From: Nemertoderma westbladi
Taxonomy: Eukaryota; Xenacoelomorpha; Nemertodermatida; Nemertodermatidae
Assembly: GCA_032718475.1 (NCBI GenBank)
Contig: JAUCBJ010006584.1
Coordinates: forward strand, 1-49,114
Direction of reading: 5' to 3'
Length of the DNA: 49,114 nt
Shown: positions 22,301 to 29,450 of the stretch, piece after piece
Layout: the number at the start of each line of letters is the position of its first letter
How positions within the stretch are numbered: position 1 is the stretch's first letter
The notes under the pieces: model-generated
The model's input: only the letters and a program-made list of their open reading frames with translations
Databases searched by the model: none
What the model was told of the DNA's origin: nothing
Made by a program: the position numbers and the translations under genes

Positions 22301-23913
22301 TAGGGCATTATATAGAATATTACTGTGCAATCTATATATACGAATCAGGTCACATCTTGGATCTTGTATTGTTTTTCTATTGTTATTACTAACTAACTAA
22401 ATAGATGGGGGTTTGGGCAATTGGGTGCTGCTTGCAACTTATTTTGAACCAAAATTTTATTATAAGTCAAAGTTATATTCTAAGTATGTTGTTATAGGAA
22501 GCCGGTGTAACAACGGATTCAGTCCCCCGAAGAATCCCCCCCCCCCCCCCCCCGGACCGGATCTGCTAGCGGATTTAGTCCCCCCGGCACCCGGATTAAT
22601 TCTGCTAGCAGATTTGGTCTACCTACAGATACCTACTACTCTACCTACAATACACTGCCAGACTCATTTCCTTATTGTAAATGATACAGTACCGGGGGTA
22701 ATGCAGTATGTATCGTTTATTGCTCTGGTTAGAACAACAGTAGAAAAGCCTGCTTGTGTAACCTGCACCTCCTCAATAGGTAATGATAGAAATTGATTAT
22801 TATTGTAATGACGTTACATTATTGTTTAGCCTTACTTTGGTTAGAAAAATGTGCTAGTGAATTTAGTCAACAAGATCGTTTATTGTTTTGGTTAGAAAAA
22901 GCCACCTCTGTAACCTACCCCTTTCCCTCAAATGGTAACAACATAGTTTATTGTTTTGGTTAGAAAAAGCCGTCTCTGAAACCTGCTCCTTACCCTCAAT
23001 TGGTAACTAAAATGGTTACTAACATGAATCATTTCCTGTGATTGGGGGTAACATGAATCACTATCTGTGACGGGGGGGCAACAAGACTGGGTGTAACAGC
23101 ACAGGGGTACACTGAGTAACTAATTAAATTAATTAATGGACCTGTGTTTTTTACTACCAGTTTAAGGCAAAGTAAAAGCATCACTCTCGATATTTTGGGA
23201 AATACAGTTTTCATATATCTACTGGAGATTAGTACACTTTCTTATATAGGCTCTCGTGCTGCGCGAAGGCTCCACTATGTTTTACAAGCTTAGTACAAGT
23301 TTACACAGGTATTGGCAATTTAATTTTGAAACTATTTCTATCAACGTCCACCACATGTATAAAACTAACCTGTTTACGTCTCACTTGTGTCATGGCTCGC
23401 CCCACTTGTCGTAGGAATACAAACTGCCGGGGTAAGTCATCGTTGTCTATCTGAATGGCGATATGAGCCCGAAGTTTAGAGAGTTTAGTCTGCGGAGACA
23501 CCCGAATAAATCCCAACGATACTACGTTCTCTAAGACCTAAGAGAAACAATCAGTAACAATTTGGACTTAATTAAATAAATATATTAACTCCAATGGAGA
23601 CGGGGGGGGGGGGGATTGGACGGAAATACCATCCCGGTGAGATAATATATAGTCTCAATGTTAAATTATTAACTAAGGAAAAGGAACAGGTTTCAGTGAC
23701 ACGATATTCTAACATAAACTAAAGTCAACAGATTTTTGTTCAAGTCGAAAGTGCCCCATATCTGCTACAATAAGCTACTAAAACAACAACCAAACACGCG
23801 AATCAACCTACCTCGCCCGTTGATGTGTTTTGTCTCTGGGACCACTGGTTATCCGGTACCAGATAGATGTGAACGTCGTCCACCTGTTCCGAGGGAGGTC
23901 TGCCGGTATCCAT
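7396..23913 (-). CDS. SPATA1: SPATA1-like protein, eight coding exons
   Basis: Exons, in transcription order: 23913-23812, 23537-23370, 11365-11179, 10677-10532, 9925-9715, 7962-7890, 7774-7648 and 7488-7396. All junctions are GT-AG and all phases match (0, 0, 1, 0, 1, 2, 0), giving 368 residues. Exons 1-3 carry the conserved N-terminus of SPATA1 (spermatogenesis-associated 1): a VHIYLVPDNQW segment, then GFIRVSPQTKLSKLRAHI, then FLPPYAYSPELFIL. The middle (exons 4-6) is proline/serine-rich and low in conservation. Exons 7-8 form a charged coiled coil (EWKLAQQELEREKEILIQ onward). The stop at 7396-7398 follows CAG|GTTGTT, so exon 8 might instead splice onward at 7405 to further exons I could not find; vertebrate SPATA1 has a longer C-terminal coiled coil. 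Intron 2 (12 kb) contains another gene and several transposons. Cellular function is poorly known; testis/cilium association is family knowledge. Confidence 0.8.
8700..9235. repeat. Degenerate CAGACAGAC/GTCTGTCTG repeat blocks in SPATA1 intron
   Basis: Clusters of CAGACAGAC-like and complementary GTCAGTCTGTCTG-like runs at 8707-8760, 8878-8915, 9045-9075 and 9208-9238, in both orientations, so they can pair across the region. They lie in the intron between exons 5 and 6. The stretch 7963-8700 is AT-rich with no feature I can name. Confidence 0.5.
9347..9655 (+). CDS. Hypothetical 102-residue ORF in a SPATA1 intron
   Basis: An ATG in a CCACC context opens a 102-codon ORF, antisense to and within the SPATA1-like intron 5. 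The segment is GC-richer than its flanks, which suggests past coding on one strand. No motif is recognised. The reverse strand is also fairly open, with two or three stops, so a relic of a transposon ORF read on the minus strand is equally possible. Confidence 0.2.
   Translation: MIRRLQARRRMTLYGPNLRLPVKETLSSRFIEYISKPYTPRITEALRVMGSVILIHTVGLRTSTAHRSATRQGYVVGGRLEPLIMNETIYLGMSDFFVQQQK
11395..11640. repeat. C-rich tandem repeat
   Basis: Imperfect repeats of about 35 bp containing CCCCATCTCCAATCTGAACC, with a pure C run near 11490-11508. It lies just upstream (in SPATA1 sense) of exon 3, inside the long intron. ORFs across it are compositional artefacts. Confidence 0.8.
11885..12733 (+). CDS. LRRC59: LRRC59-like tail-anchored leucine-rich-repeat protein, intronless
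   Basis: 282 codons from ATG 11885; the frame is open upstream from 11864 but only with a GTG. Residues 10-140 match the LRRC59 plan: NELDLSVQELEKIPIKEL, then leucine-rich repeats (THLDLSSNKISIIP, QLDLSQNDITELP, RRLDLYKNNISLLP, WLDLKDNPLE), then the cysteine cap with CLDEKACKNCASEV. A Gly/Pro-rich linker with repeated GDPPVG-like units and a basic KKRRKKGKSKR patch follow. One C-terminal membrane helix (ILITIILLLVVALVTGWFY) precedes a short tail. LRRC59 is an ER/nuclear-envelope membrane protein linked to ribosome binding and protein import (family knowledge). The linker is short compared with the long charged coiled coil of vertebrate LRRC59. It has no introns and sits antisense inside SPATA1 intron 2, so a retrocopy is possible, yet the ORF is intact. 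Confidence 0.85.
   Translation: MLGFTKESLRKRIEDNELDLSVQELEKIPIKELSELPKATHLDLSSNKISIIPERFSTELIHLVQLDLSQNDITELPDNFGDLVRLRRLDLYKNNISLLPISMGQMKKLRWLDLKDNPLERHLTAVAGDCLDEKACKNCASEVVAFLSGVQNYLEEQANGEVGGDPLVGGGGDQPVGRGDPPVGEGEGPNVAKKRRKKGKSKRVETSSSAVAESTDRVDLNYDEPRDFRGEPATRTQTHNNVKRKESGSFNRILITIILLLVVALVTGWFYIGQSIVKELSL
12734..14020. other. Repeat-rich intronic stretch after LRRC59
   Basis: No gene seen. A GC-richer block at about 12965-13275 starts with CAAAGTAAAGTAAAG and ends with CTTTGCTTTG, possibly a short element with imperfect inverted ends. Blocks at 13350-13430 and 13508-13590 are a diverged direct duplication sharing GAGGG(C/T)GAAAT and TTTACAATCC. A hairpin with 10-bp arms ACTAGAAAGC/GCTTTCTAGT lies at about 13701-13739. 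Confidence 0.45.
14860..15650 (-). pseudogene. Fossil C2H2 finger repeats downstream of ZNF copy 1
   Basis: Beyond the present stop codon the minus strand keeps recognisable but eroded 84-bp finger units: linker remnants of the TTGACACCTTCATGAACTGA type and CAAATTGTTTGTCACAAG-type CDKQF codons at about 14920, 15100, 15190, 15310 and 15350. Stops and indels interrupt every unit. The original array was therefore longer than the current gene. Confidence 0.6.
15656..16957 (-). CDS. C2H2 zinc-finger protein, copy 1 (7 fingers)
   Basis: Start chosen at ATG 16957 (MSSNTLSN), which matches the start of copy 2; the upstream in-frame Met at 17005 lacks a counterpart. Order: an acidic N-terminus (WDLLDRIIADENDF), four tandem 45-residue repeats (135 bp), each with an IKQE or VKQE SUMO-type motif, then seven C2H2 units of 28 residues with linker HKGVK. 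The first finger carries an indel (CDLLQFCHK). The last two have Phe for the first zinc Cys (NFVSCDKQF), so probably four fingers are canonical. Helix residues -1, 2 and 3 vary (E/G/D, W/G/R, K/T/N/Y) while 5 and 6 stay KR. Likely a nuclear DNA-binding protein; the target is unknown. The repeat cassette makes the opposite strand open too, but that is a shadow. Confidence 0.75.
   Translation of the reverse strand: MSSNTLSNESWDLLDRIIADENDFQSGDEEQENSVSPPTVNKEISYPNNGINVSFKSEAESICGTSEDNSRKIKQEFITGEQYVTNQVNNTNSGINVISFKSEAESICGTSEDNSRKIKQEIITEEQYVTNQVNNTNSGINVISFKSEAESICGTSEDNSRKIKQEIITEEQYVTNQVNNTNSGINVISFKSKAETICGTSEDNSRVVKQELFIEEQFGREEEISDDQVKQSFICFYCDLLQFCHKRKLKRHIESVHKGVKFDCVSCDKQFSGKWKLKRHVESVHKGVKFDCVSCDKQFSDKGYLKRHIESVHKGVKFDCVSCDKQFSEKGTLKRHVESVHKGVKFDCGSCDKQFSEKRNLKRHVESVHKGVKIYNFVSCDKQFSEKGYLKRHVESVHKGVKKYNFVSCDKQFSEKRNLKRHIESVHKGVKYK
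17594..17965 (+). pseudogene. Merlin (IS1595/ISXO2-like) transposase remnant, copy 1
   Basis: Fragments of a DDE transposase: GEPGVIVEVNESLISKPKGR carries the first catalytic acid (VDES in copy 2); SDGWAAYQGIGTMPNMVYTV (about 17697-17756) carries the second; CTNQVERY (about 17812) holds the Glu of the third. A later LDEFMWRELYGKT (about 17908-17946) is the usual C-terminal signature. These sit in different frames, and the segment between the first two motifs is deleted relative to copy 2. The order and motifs fit eukaryotic Merlin elements. Inactive. Confidence 0.7.
17962..18268. repeat. Inverted cluster of TTGACCGGACCC motifs
   Basis: GACCGGACCC occurs at about 17963, 17974 and 18063, with a GACCGGGCCC variant near 18092. 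Its complement GGGTCCGGTCAAT occurs at about 18231, with a CGTCCGGTCAAT variant near 18252. The arms flank about 300 bp directly after the Merlin remnant and are conserved in copy 2 (46799-47060). They look like subterminal sites of the transposon. Confidence 0.5.
18514..18790. repeat. 40-bp minisatellite, left arm of IS3EU-like element
   Basis: About seven units of GGGCAGAAAACAAAGAGCAG plus GGCAAAATA(A/C)AAAGAAGCCA. Units alternate A/C at one position (AAAATAAAAAG versus AAAATACAAAG), indicating an 80-bp higher-order repeat. It is inverted with respect to 21755-22120. Confidence 0.95.
18910..19248 (+). pseudogene. IS3EU-like integrase/transposase, N-terminal domain only
   Basis: 112 codons from ATG 18910. 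The helix-turn-helix-like N-terminus (KELISYYFNCGYSYNEIIGF, LSYRSLLRRLLRYGLCRRK) and GSLGGYRHVWHALKLKG match the region preceding the rve integrase core in eukaryotic integrase-type transposases. The frame ends at 19246-19248, just where the catalytic core should begin, and no DDE core follows. The N-terminal DNA-binding part alone is intact, so a repressor-like product is conceivable but unproven. Confidence 0.65.
19340..19440. repeat. Two strong hairpins inside the IS3EU-like element
   Basis: First: CTCGTCTGCCTATCACTA pairs with TAGTGACAGGCAGACGAG (about 19340-19382). Second: GTTTCCATTTACCCCA pairs with TGGGGTAAATGGAAAC around a 3-base loop (about 19404-19438). The same ATTACCCCATG core returns at about 19500 and 20256. 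Confidence 0.8.
19684..20018. repeat. Direct tandem duplication, about 167 bp, two copies
   Basis: Near-identical blocks each run from TATAACTAAATTAAACACC to GGTCCTTGGGCAAT, with a few substitutions (GTTGTTGG versus GTTGATGG, AGCGCTTGG versus AGCGGTTGG). A recent duplication in the non-coding centre of the element. Confidence 0.9.
20215..21102 (-). CDS. Zinc-ribbon accessory protein of the IS3EU-like element
   Basis: 295 codons from ATG 21102. The N-terminus is a zinc ribbon, MFCTKCGKYLVDGDMFCKSC (two CX2C pairs 14 residues apart). A linker follows, then a folded domain with VVITIGLFEW, KPKRGKRLPLRV, EEILSKALEKWKVYNPNCF, and ISKIIPGTSTPFILKSF to RIVLYLC. This domain is familiar from uncharacterised second ORFs of integrase-type transposons in cnidarians and fish. 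The last third is acidic with a PPRKRCKNK basic patch. The intact frame contrasts with the truncated transposase. Role unknown. Confidence 0.65.
   Translation of the reverse strand: MFCTKCGKYLVDGDMFCKSCGSPVNYDSPSTAINNPSSISGENVTPRPAHVLSLNDYVTAKGKQWKQTVSKPKPSSDVVITIGLFEWCDMSEQLKPKRGKRLPLRVSESDGYEEILSKALEKWKVYNPNCFNSRKIYCLCLDNGEISKIIPGTSTPFILKSFKNNIGKQYKRIVLYLCTDDDLAKSQQPSNGDTDSDSSPPRKRCKNKILDLSDLDDGKENLEPLFNEIEMIAPISNESNNIPEIPVIDLRGRDEISNLVLETVDNSQHDFKNGQILVPWGNWKHYFFLSCKFSL
21755..22120. repeat. 40-bp minisatellite, right arm of IS3EU-like element
   Basis: About nine units of TTCTTTGTATTTTGCCCTGC plus TCTTTGTTTTCTGCCCTGGC, the reverse complement of 18514-18790. The unit length (40) is not a multiple of three, but the repeat lacks stops in several frames, which produces spurious ORFs. 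Confidence 0.95.
22690..23005 (-). repeat. Diverged copies of the 68-bp satellite, reverse orientation
   Basis: Units with GTTTATTGTTTTGGTTAGAAAA then CTCTGTAACCTGCTCCTTxCCCTC at about 22715, 22877 and 22947, plus a weaker one at 22825. They are the reverse complement of the array at 48330-48985. The rest of 22143-23369 holds only a C run (22536-22553) and short repeats. Confidence 0.75.
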
Positions 23914-24646
23914 GACGACTGTAACTCTCGCTATATACTTCGAGTACTTCTGCGGAAGTAGTATCGATATAAGCGAATCCTTCTAGGAGAACCGTAGTGA
24001 ATCATACTGAAAATCCAAAAACATTCAAAATAAAACTTCTGTTACTTCGTGGCGTGTAAATTACACAATTAGTCGGTCACCCACGATATATAAACTTTTT
24101 TTAACAATTCGCCTATCCATTGCCCTGGTCGCATTTTTTAATATCAAATTCATTTCGCAATTTAGTTAGTTATATTTCATGACAAATCTGGGATGATAAT
24201 TCTATATAAACAAATTAATTACAAAATAATACCGATTAATCCAATGTTGAAATAGACAACTCGACAAATGGAAGACATACAAATAAACTTATAAAAAATC
24301 AAAACTAGACACAGTAATAAGTTACAGAACTAATAGTAGTGAAGAAAACAGGGTTGCAATGTTCAACCACACAAACCGCTACAACAATATGTTAAAAAGT
24401 CTTTAAGTATTTAATAAAATACACAAACGATTCCGGATGAGTTACTTTACGTTTATGAAATATAATTTAGATATCATTATAACTCATTTGATCTGCAAAT
24501 ACTGAATATAAAATCAGTTTTACATTTCATCGAAAATTTCCGGAGATATTTGGAAAAGGCCTAATTATTATACGATAAAATTCGATACAATTAAATTGTT
24601 TTATAATACTATGTAGATTTAAATGTGATACATAATAACCGATACA

Positions 24647-26047
24647 TCAAGTCGACGATTGTTTCCTAACTATTGTTCGCTTCCGCATGGTTCCTTTAAG
24701 CCTCGGTAGATGCGGAGACGACGATTGTTCCGTTAATTCGAGTTCTACTTCCGTCGGTTCTGAGTTTATTTTAGGAAATTGAGTTGATTCTCCTCTGCTT
24801 TTCTCCGATGCAAAGTAAGCTTATTCTGTCATGTGTGGACGGTATAATTTATAATTACGTAGGTTAATTTTTATCAGGCCATATTCGGTCTTCGGTGAGT
24901 TGTCCTGGTCACGTCGCACGCATAACACACTCTTACACACGGATACATACCGGTATCACTGCCTGCAGGCCTGCGGAACGTGAATGTTCTCAACCACCAT
25001 AGTGTCGGAATCGGCAACCTACGCCTACGGCCTACATAGTAGGCCTACCCGCACGCCGCACGGGCACCGTTAAAGGGGAGTGAAGCGCGTTGGCAGTTGG
25101 GTTGGTTATTGGTGCAATCCAGGCCTGACTGCAGTAGGGCCTACTACATTCTGACATTACCGCCATAAACTTTAACTGAACGTTTCTGTAATTTTTAATA
25201 GTGAAAAACAAACCTGGCAAGGCAAGCCGGGATATATTCTTCTATAAATTATATTTCTTCAAAAAGGTCGACCAGCATAAACTCAGTAGGCTACACACAA
25301 AATAGGCCTAGACGGTAATGGTACCGGTTCTTACAGTCTTCTTATGTACTTTTAAGATTTGGGTGATAGCTGTTAGCTGACTGGATCGCTGACTGTTGAA
25401 TTGGATAATATTTATAATGCGCTGTAATGTAAAGGGGAACTAAAAATGACTTTACTGTAGGCAGTCAGCTAGTAGTACCGTGCAGTTTAAAATCATGACT
25501 GAATGAGGCTTCTTGTTGTATTGTAGTGTACTGTTGACATTGATACCATTGCCAGGGTTACTGGACTACTGCTTTATGATTGGTGCGTACAAAAATAATT
25601 CATGATTTCAAATGATTTTTGGTTCCCCACACGGTCTTTGAGAAAGAAACCCATGTTTTTATTTTGATATTATTTTTTAAAAGTATATTGTACTCTATGT
25701 ACCTGTGCCTATACAGTATAAACTCGCTGTTAAATATTATACCTCGTTAAGATCCGGTAATGTTGAAAATTATACATACAGTAGGACTTTGGAATAAAGG
25801 TAAAATATGCCCATACATTACACCATGACCCGCAATATAGTGTCATTTTCTGATTACACGGACCGCCGCCCCCCCCCCCCCCCCCCCAAAAAAAAACCAA
25901 ACCAAAAAACCCCAATCTTTATCATATTGCTTGAAATTTCAAACACAAATATTTCAACTCACCGACGATGTTTTATAGGCGTTTAAAAAAAGTGTATTTA
26001 CCGAAATTTCTTCCTCCGTATCGCGTCCATTCTACACATTTAGTCAT
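24647..26047 (-). CDS. Predicted two-exon 72-residue protein, function unknown
   Basis: Exon 1 is 26047-26002 (starts MTKCVEWTRYGGRNF, donor G|GTAAATA, phase 1). Exon 2 is 24819-24647 (acceptor AATAAG|CT, phase 1), ending at TGA 24647-24649. Together they give exactly 73 codons. Exon 2 encodes a hydrophilic tail with FPKINSEPTEVELELTEQ and LPRLKGTMRKRTIVRKQSST; composition is clearly coding-like against the AT-rich flanks. The intron holds repeats including a C/A run near 25870. The gene lies 734 bp upstream of the SPATA1 ATG on the same strand. I do not recognise the family. Missing 5' exons are possible. Confidence 0.45.
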
Positions 26048-26390
26048 TATTTTTTCATATCATTAGAAAGCTTGGGTAGCAAGGATTCGAAATATGTAAC
26101 ATTGTCTGAACTTTGTTGAAAAACAGCTCTTATATACAGGAGACGTTCAAAGATTGCATGAAGTATTGTTCGCTGAATGTCATTTATTCTATTGAATAAA
26201 TACACAAAATTTTAGAACGTGTTATTTCATTTATGAGTTGGTGGGAAACAGTTTTTTTTTTAAACACACTGTATTTGCTTAACTATTGAATATATTTGGA
26301 GTAATAAAGAGTAAACCACAATGTTTGAGTAACTATTAATAGTTTTTTTTGGCCCTTTTTTTCATTTTTTTAATGATCTATTTCATATTA

Positions 26391-26510
26391 TATTGGCTGG
26401 ACACTAATAAATTAACTCTAAATCTAATAAAATCTGAGTACACAATCTTTTCCAATTCCAAATCCCCGATTCATCCGGATCTCCAAGTTCTTTTTAACGG
26501 CCAATCAAAC
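26391..26510 (+). pseudogene. Non-LTR retrotransposon (LINE) reverse transcriptase fragment
   Basis: One frame reads WLDTNKLTLNLIKSEYTIFS, the conserved segment after the YADD box of LINE-type reverse transcriptases (pattern W..NKLxLNxxKSExxxFS). Only about 40 codons survive, and flanking sequence no longer reads as reverse transcriptase. The downstream open stretch to 26810 is unassigned. Confidence 0.5.
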
Positions 26511-26879
26511 AAATCTACCCAGACTTGTGCTATGTCGATTACAGTTCTGTTGCCCGTTGCTGGGTTCATGTCCGCATTGGCCAGAAGGATTGATGTTACG
26601 GAAATGTTGCAACATACTGGCCGTTGTGACGCAGAGCGACATCCACGAAGACAGACCAGTGCCGATCTCAGAAGAGAGAAGGACAACCTCCGTCAAACCC
26701 AGCAGATGGCGGCGGAATACCGGATCTCTCGCTTGTCTGCCAACTTTCGTGCCAGACGAGACACAAGTAGTAGAGGAAGAGGGTCCCTCCACACCGCCTC
26801 CCTAGCTTAGTCTATGGGAGATATCTCAGAGGACTATTCAAAATGCTAAATTCCGGTGTTAAAAGCGGTGTTTAATGAC

Positions 26880-27560
26880 CATCTACCACCATCGGTATTG
26901 ATTCGCGTCGTTGCATCATCGATATTCACCAACGCGTAGCCTAACCTCGCGATGCATGCCTTACTCGACTGCTGTTACCAACCGCCAGTATTGATTCGCG
27001 TCGTTGCATCAACCAATCATCGATATTCATCTTCGCGTAGCCTAACCTCACGATGCATGGCTAGCCCCCACACCTACCCATCGCTACTCGACTGCTGTTA
27101 CCTACCAACCAACCAACCAACAGCGATGCTTGCCTAGCCCTCCGGTTACTCCCCTTTCGCCTCGCTACCACATACTGTATATGATGACAATGATGAGTCA
27201 GTCACGGACGTGGCCAACACCATGCATATACCACAGAAGCCTAACCTTGCGATGCATGGCTAGCCCCCACACCTACCCATCGCTACTCGACTGCTGTTAC
27301 CTACCAACCAACCAACCAACCAACAGCGATGCTTGCCTAGCCAACCGGTTACTCCCCTTTTTGCCTCACTACCACATACTGTATATGATGACAACGATAG
27401 AGTCAGTCACGGACGTGGCCATCTACGCACACCACGCATATACCACGCCACGCCGCGCTATTATATTATATCGATTACCAACTCAACGATTTACCCACTG
27501 CTAGAGCTACTCGACTGCTGTCACCAAACCAACCAACCAACCAACCAACACCAGTATGAT
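26880..27560. repeat. About 200-bp tandem repeats with ACCAACCAACC tracts
   Basis: Three to four diverged units share GCGATGCATGGCTAGCCCCC, CTACTCGACTGCTGTTACC, runs of ACCA, CAGCGATGCTTGCCTAGCC and CATACTGTATATGATGACAA. The offset between matching points (27121 and 27324) is 203 bp. ORFs here are not credible genes. Confidence 0.8.
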
Positions 27561-27942
27561 ACATGAAATTCCGCTACGCGTCACGTACACATTCTCGCAT
27601 TTCCATAGTTACTCAACCTAACCTAACCCACAGCAACTGTACCATATTGAAAGCCTACTAACATTATACTGCGCGTTTTTATTATAATTATTGATTATTA
27701 TTATTATTACGCACAACCCAATGGTTCATATTCGTACACGTATTTCCTACCCTCGCAACCAACCAACCAATCATCCACATTGCATCCCATCTCTTTTCTT
27801 ATTCGTCGTTGATTATGCCACATCCTATCTCTTTTCTTATTCAACGTTGATTATGCCACATCACATATTCAGAAATTATTATATAACTGAATGTTTTTAT
27901 TAAAATTCATCACTTGTAATTTTCTGGTAATATATTGATACC

Positions 27943-27978
27943 ATCATGACCTACTATAATATTATAGTAGGTCATGAT
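27943..27978. repeat. Perfect 36-bp palindrome
   Basis: ATCATGACCTACTATAAT followed at once by its exact reverse complement, no loop. It lies about 240 bp upstream of the first Polinton-side gene. Confidence 0.95.
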
Positions 27979-27997
27979 ACCATATCTAATTTTTTTT

Positions 27998-28144
27998 GTT
28001 CTCACTCTGAAATTGTGTTATTTCCTTAATAATTTCTTCATTATCTTACTCGTTGTATATTCGTTTCATTCCATTCCAAAGTTATATTCAATTTTGGAAT
28101 GGAATGAAACGAATATACGACCATCACAATTTTAGAGTGAGAAC
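27998..28144. repeat. Nested inverted repeat, MITE-like hairpin
   Basis: Outer arms GTTCTCACTCTGAAATTGTG and CACAATTTTAGAGTGAGAAC (27998-28017, 28125-28144). Inner arms about 28055-28080 and 28091-28118 around TATTCGTTTCATTCCATTCC. The spacer between the outer and inner arms is asymmetric. It could be a miniature element, or an end structure of the neighbouring Polinton-like segment. Confidence 0.8.
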
Positions 28145-28214
28145 TATTGTGTCAATTTATTACAGCGATACAGTTTAAAATTTATCACTTGTAATATTTT
28201 TCGTATTTATTATT

Positions 28215-29266
28215 ATGGCCTTAACGCAAAAAACCGGAGCAACAAATAGCTGGAAATTTACTTACAATAAATATACTTGTACCGTCGTTCACAGCAAGTA
28301 TTTTATTGTGGAATCTCAGGAGGACAACGAATCAATTTGTTTTTCCTATCAAGATACCCGCTATTTGCTAGACATTCTAGAAACAACCAACAACAACCAA
28401 CATCAATCCAGACCATCAATTATACCAGGTAGGATATATGCCGCTCTTCGTTTTGCGCGAGGAAATTTGTATATTTCTATCAACCCTATGTCGGGTGATG
28501 TTTACGTTCAGAAACAAGGCAAATGTAAAGTTCTCAACAAAGCTTTTACTGAAGTTCTAATTCAATACAGAGGGAAATTATTGCAATTTCTCTCTACATT
28601 GAATTATCAAATCCAGAGTTTATTGGATTTGTAACAGCTTTTAAAGGAACCAACTATGTTGGCTTATGGAAAATCGGCGTCAGATACACTGATAGTGTTG
28701 GTTTTAACTATTATACGGGTTTCAATTTGTCAAATCAGGAACTAACCGTTTTGTTGCGAGAGTGGGATACCCAAATCGATGAAACAGACAAGCATCTTTT
28801 TGATAAAAATATCATTCAATTATCAGACCGTCTCAAAATGATTAAAACCAATAATAAAAAAATTATTATCACCAACACCAATAATTCTACTGAAGTCGAC
28901 ACAGGTGGAAATTCTATTGAGTTGCATTACTTGAATGATAAAGCCCATATTAGTTTTCTCAAAGAGGCAATGGATGGTGTTTCTCTTACTGAAGCATGGA
29001 TGGTGTTTCTCTTACTGAAGCTAATGTAGATGGTTTTGTCCTTTTGGATAAACCTAAAGCATTCATAGAGATCCCATCACCTAATCCGGATGTTGAAGAG
29101 AGTTGCTCTCAACCGCAACAGGTCTTTCCCGAAATATTACCCAAGATCATCGAGTAAATTAACCAACGCATCACCTGCAAAGAAACAGAAAGTTGGTGGT
29201 AACCTAGTTCCAGTAGATCCAGTTACTAATTCTCCATGGAAACCAGATTATTATTCTAACATGTAA
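28215..29266 (+). pseudogene. Polinton-side gene of unknown function, three frame breaks
   Basis: ATG 28215 opens 139 codons. A frame change near 28585 leads to a second open stretch through 29018. A 23-bp direct duplication at about 28976-29020 (TGGTGTTTCTCTTACTGAAGC) shifts it again to 29158, and a last shift near 29140 leads to TAA at about 29264. Three sub-regions end in a similar strand-helix pattern (CFSYQDTRYLLDIL, CKVLNKAFTEVLIQY, TGFNLSNQELTVLLREW). That recalls the C-terminal GxxL..eqW..L element of PC4/p15 single-strand DNA-binding domains. This is a weak, inferred resemblance. A basic PAKKQKV near the end may be a nuclear signal. Confidence 0.45.
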
Positions 29267-29450
29267 ACCTGATCATAAGTTAAACCCTTTGAGGTTTCCA
29301 ATACCCATAAGCGATTGGTGATTCATTTAAAATTATTTCACTCGCTAGCATATCAATGTTTAGATATAGTCAATAACATTTCATTTTATTTTAATCTTTG
29401 GTGATATTTTATTATTATTATTATTATTATTAATCTAAACAAACTTTAAC

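Noticed and set aside
22413-22796. 127-codon plus ORF
   Set aside because: Runs through a poly-C tract and short repeats; no motif and low-complexity composition.
26527-26810. Overlapping open frames after the LINE fragment
   Set aside because: Three frames are open with no recognised motif; cannot choose one, and no splice sites support a host exon.
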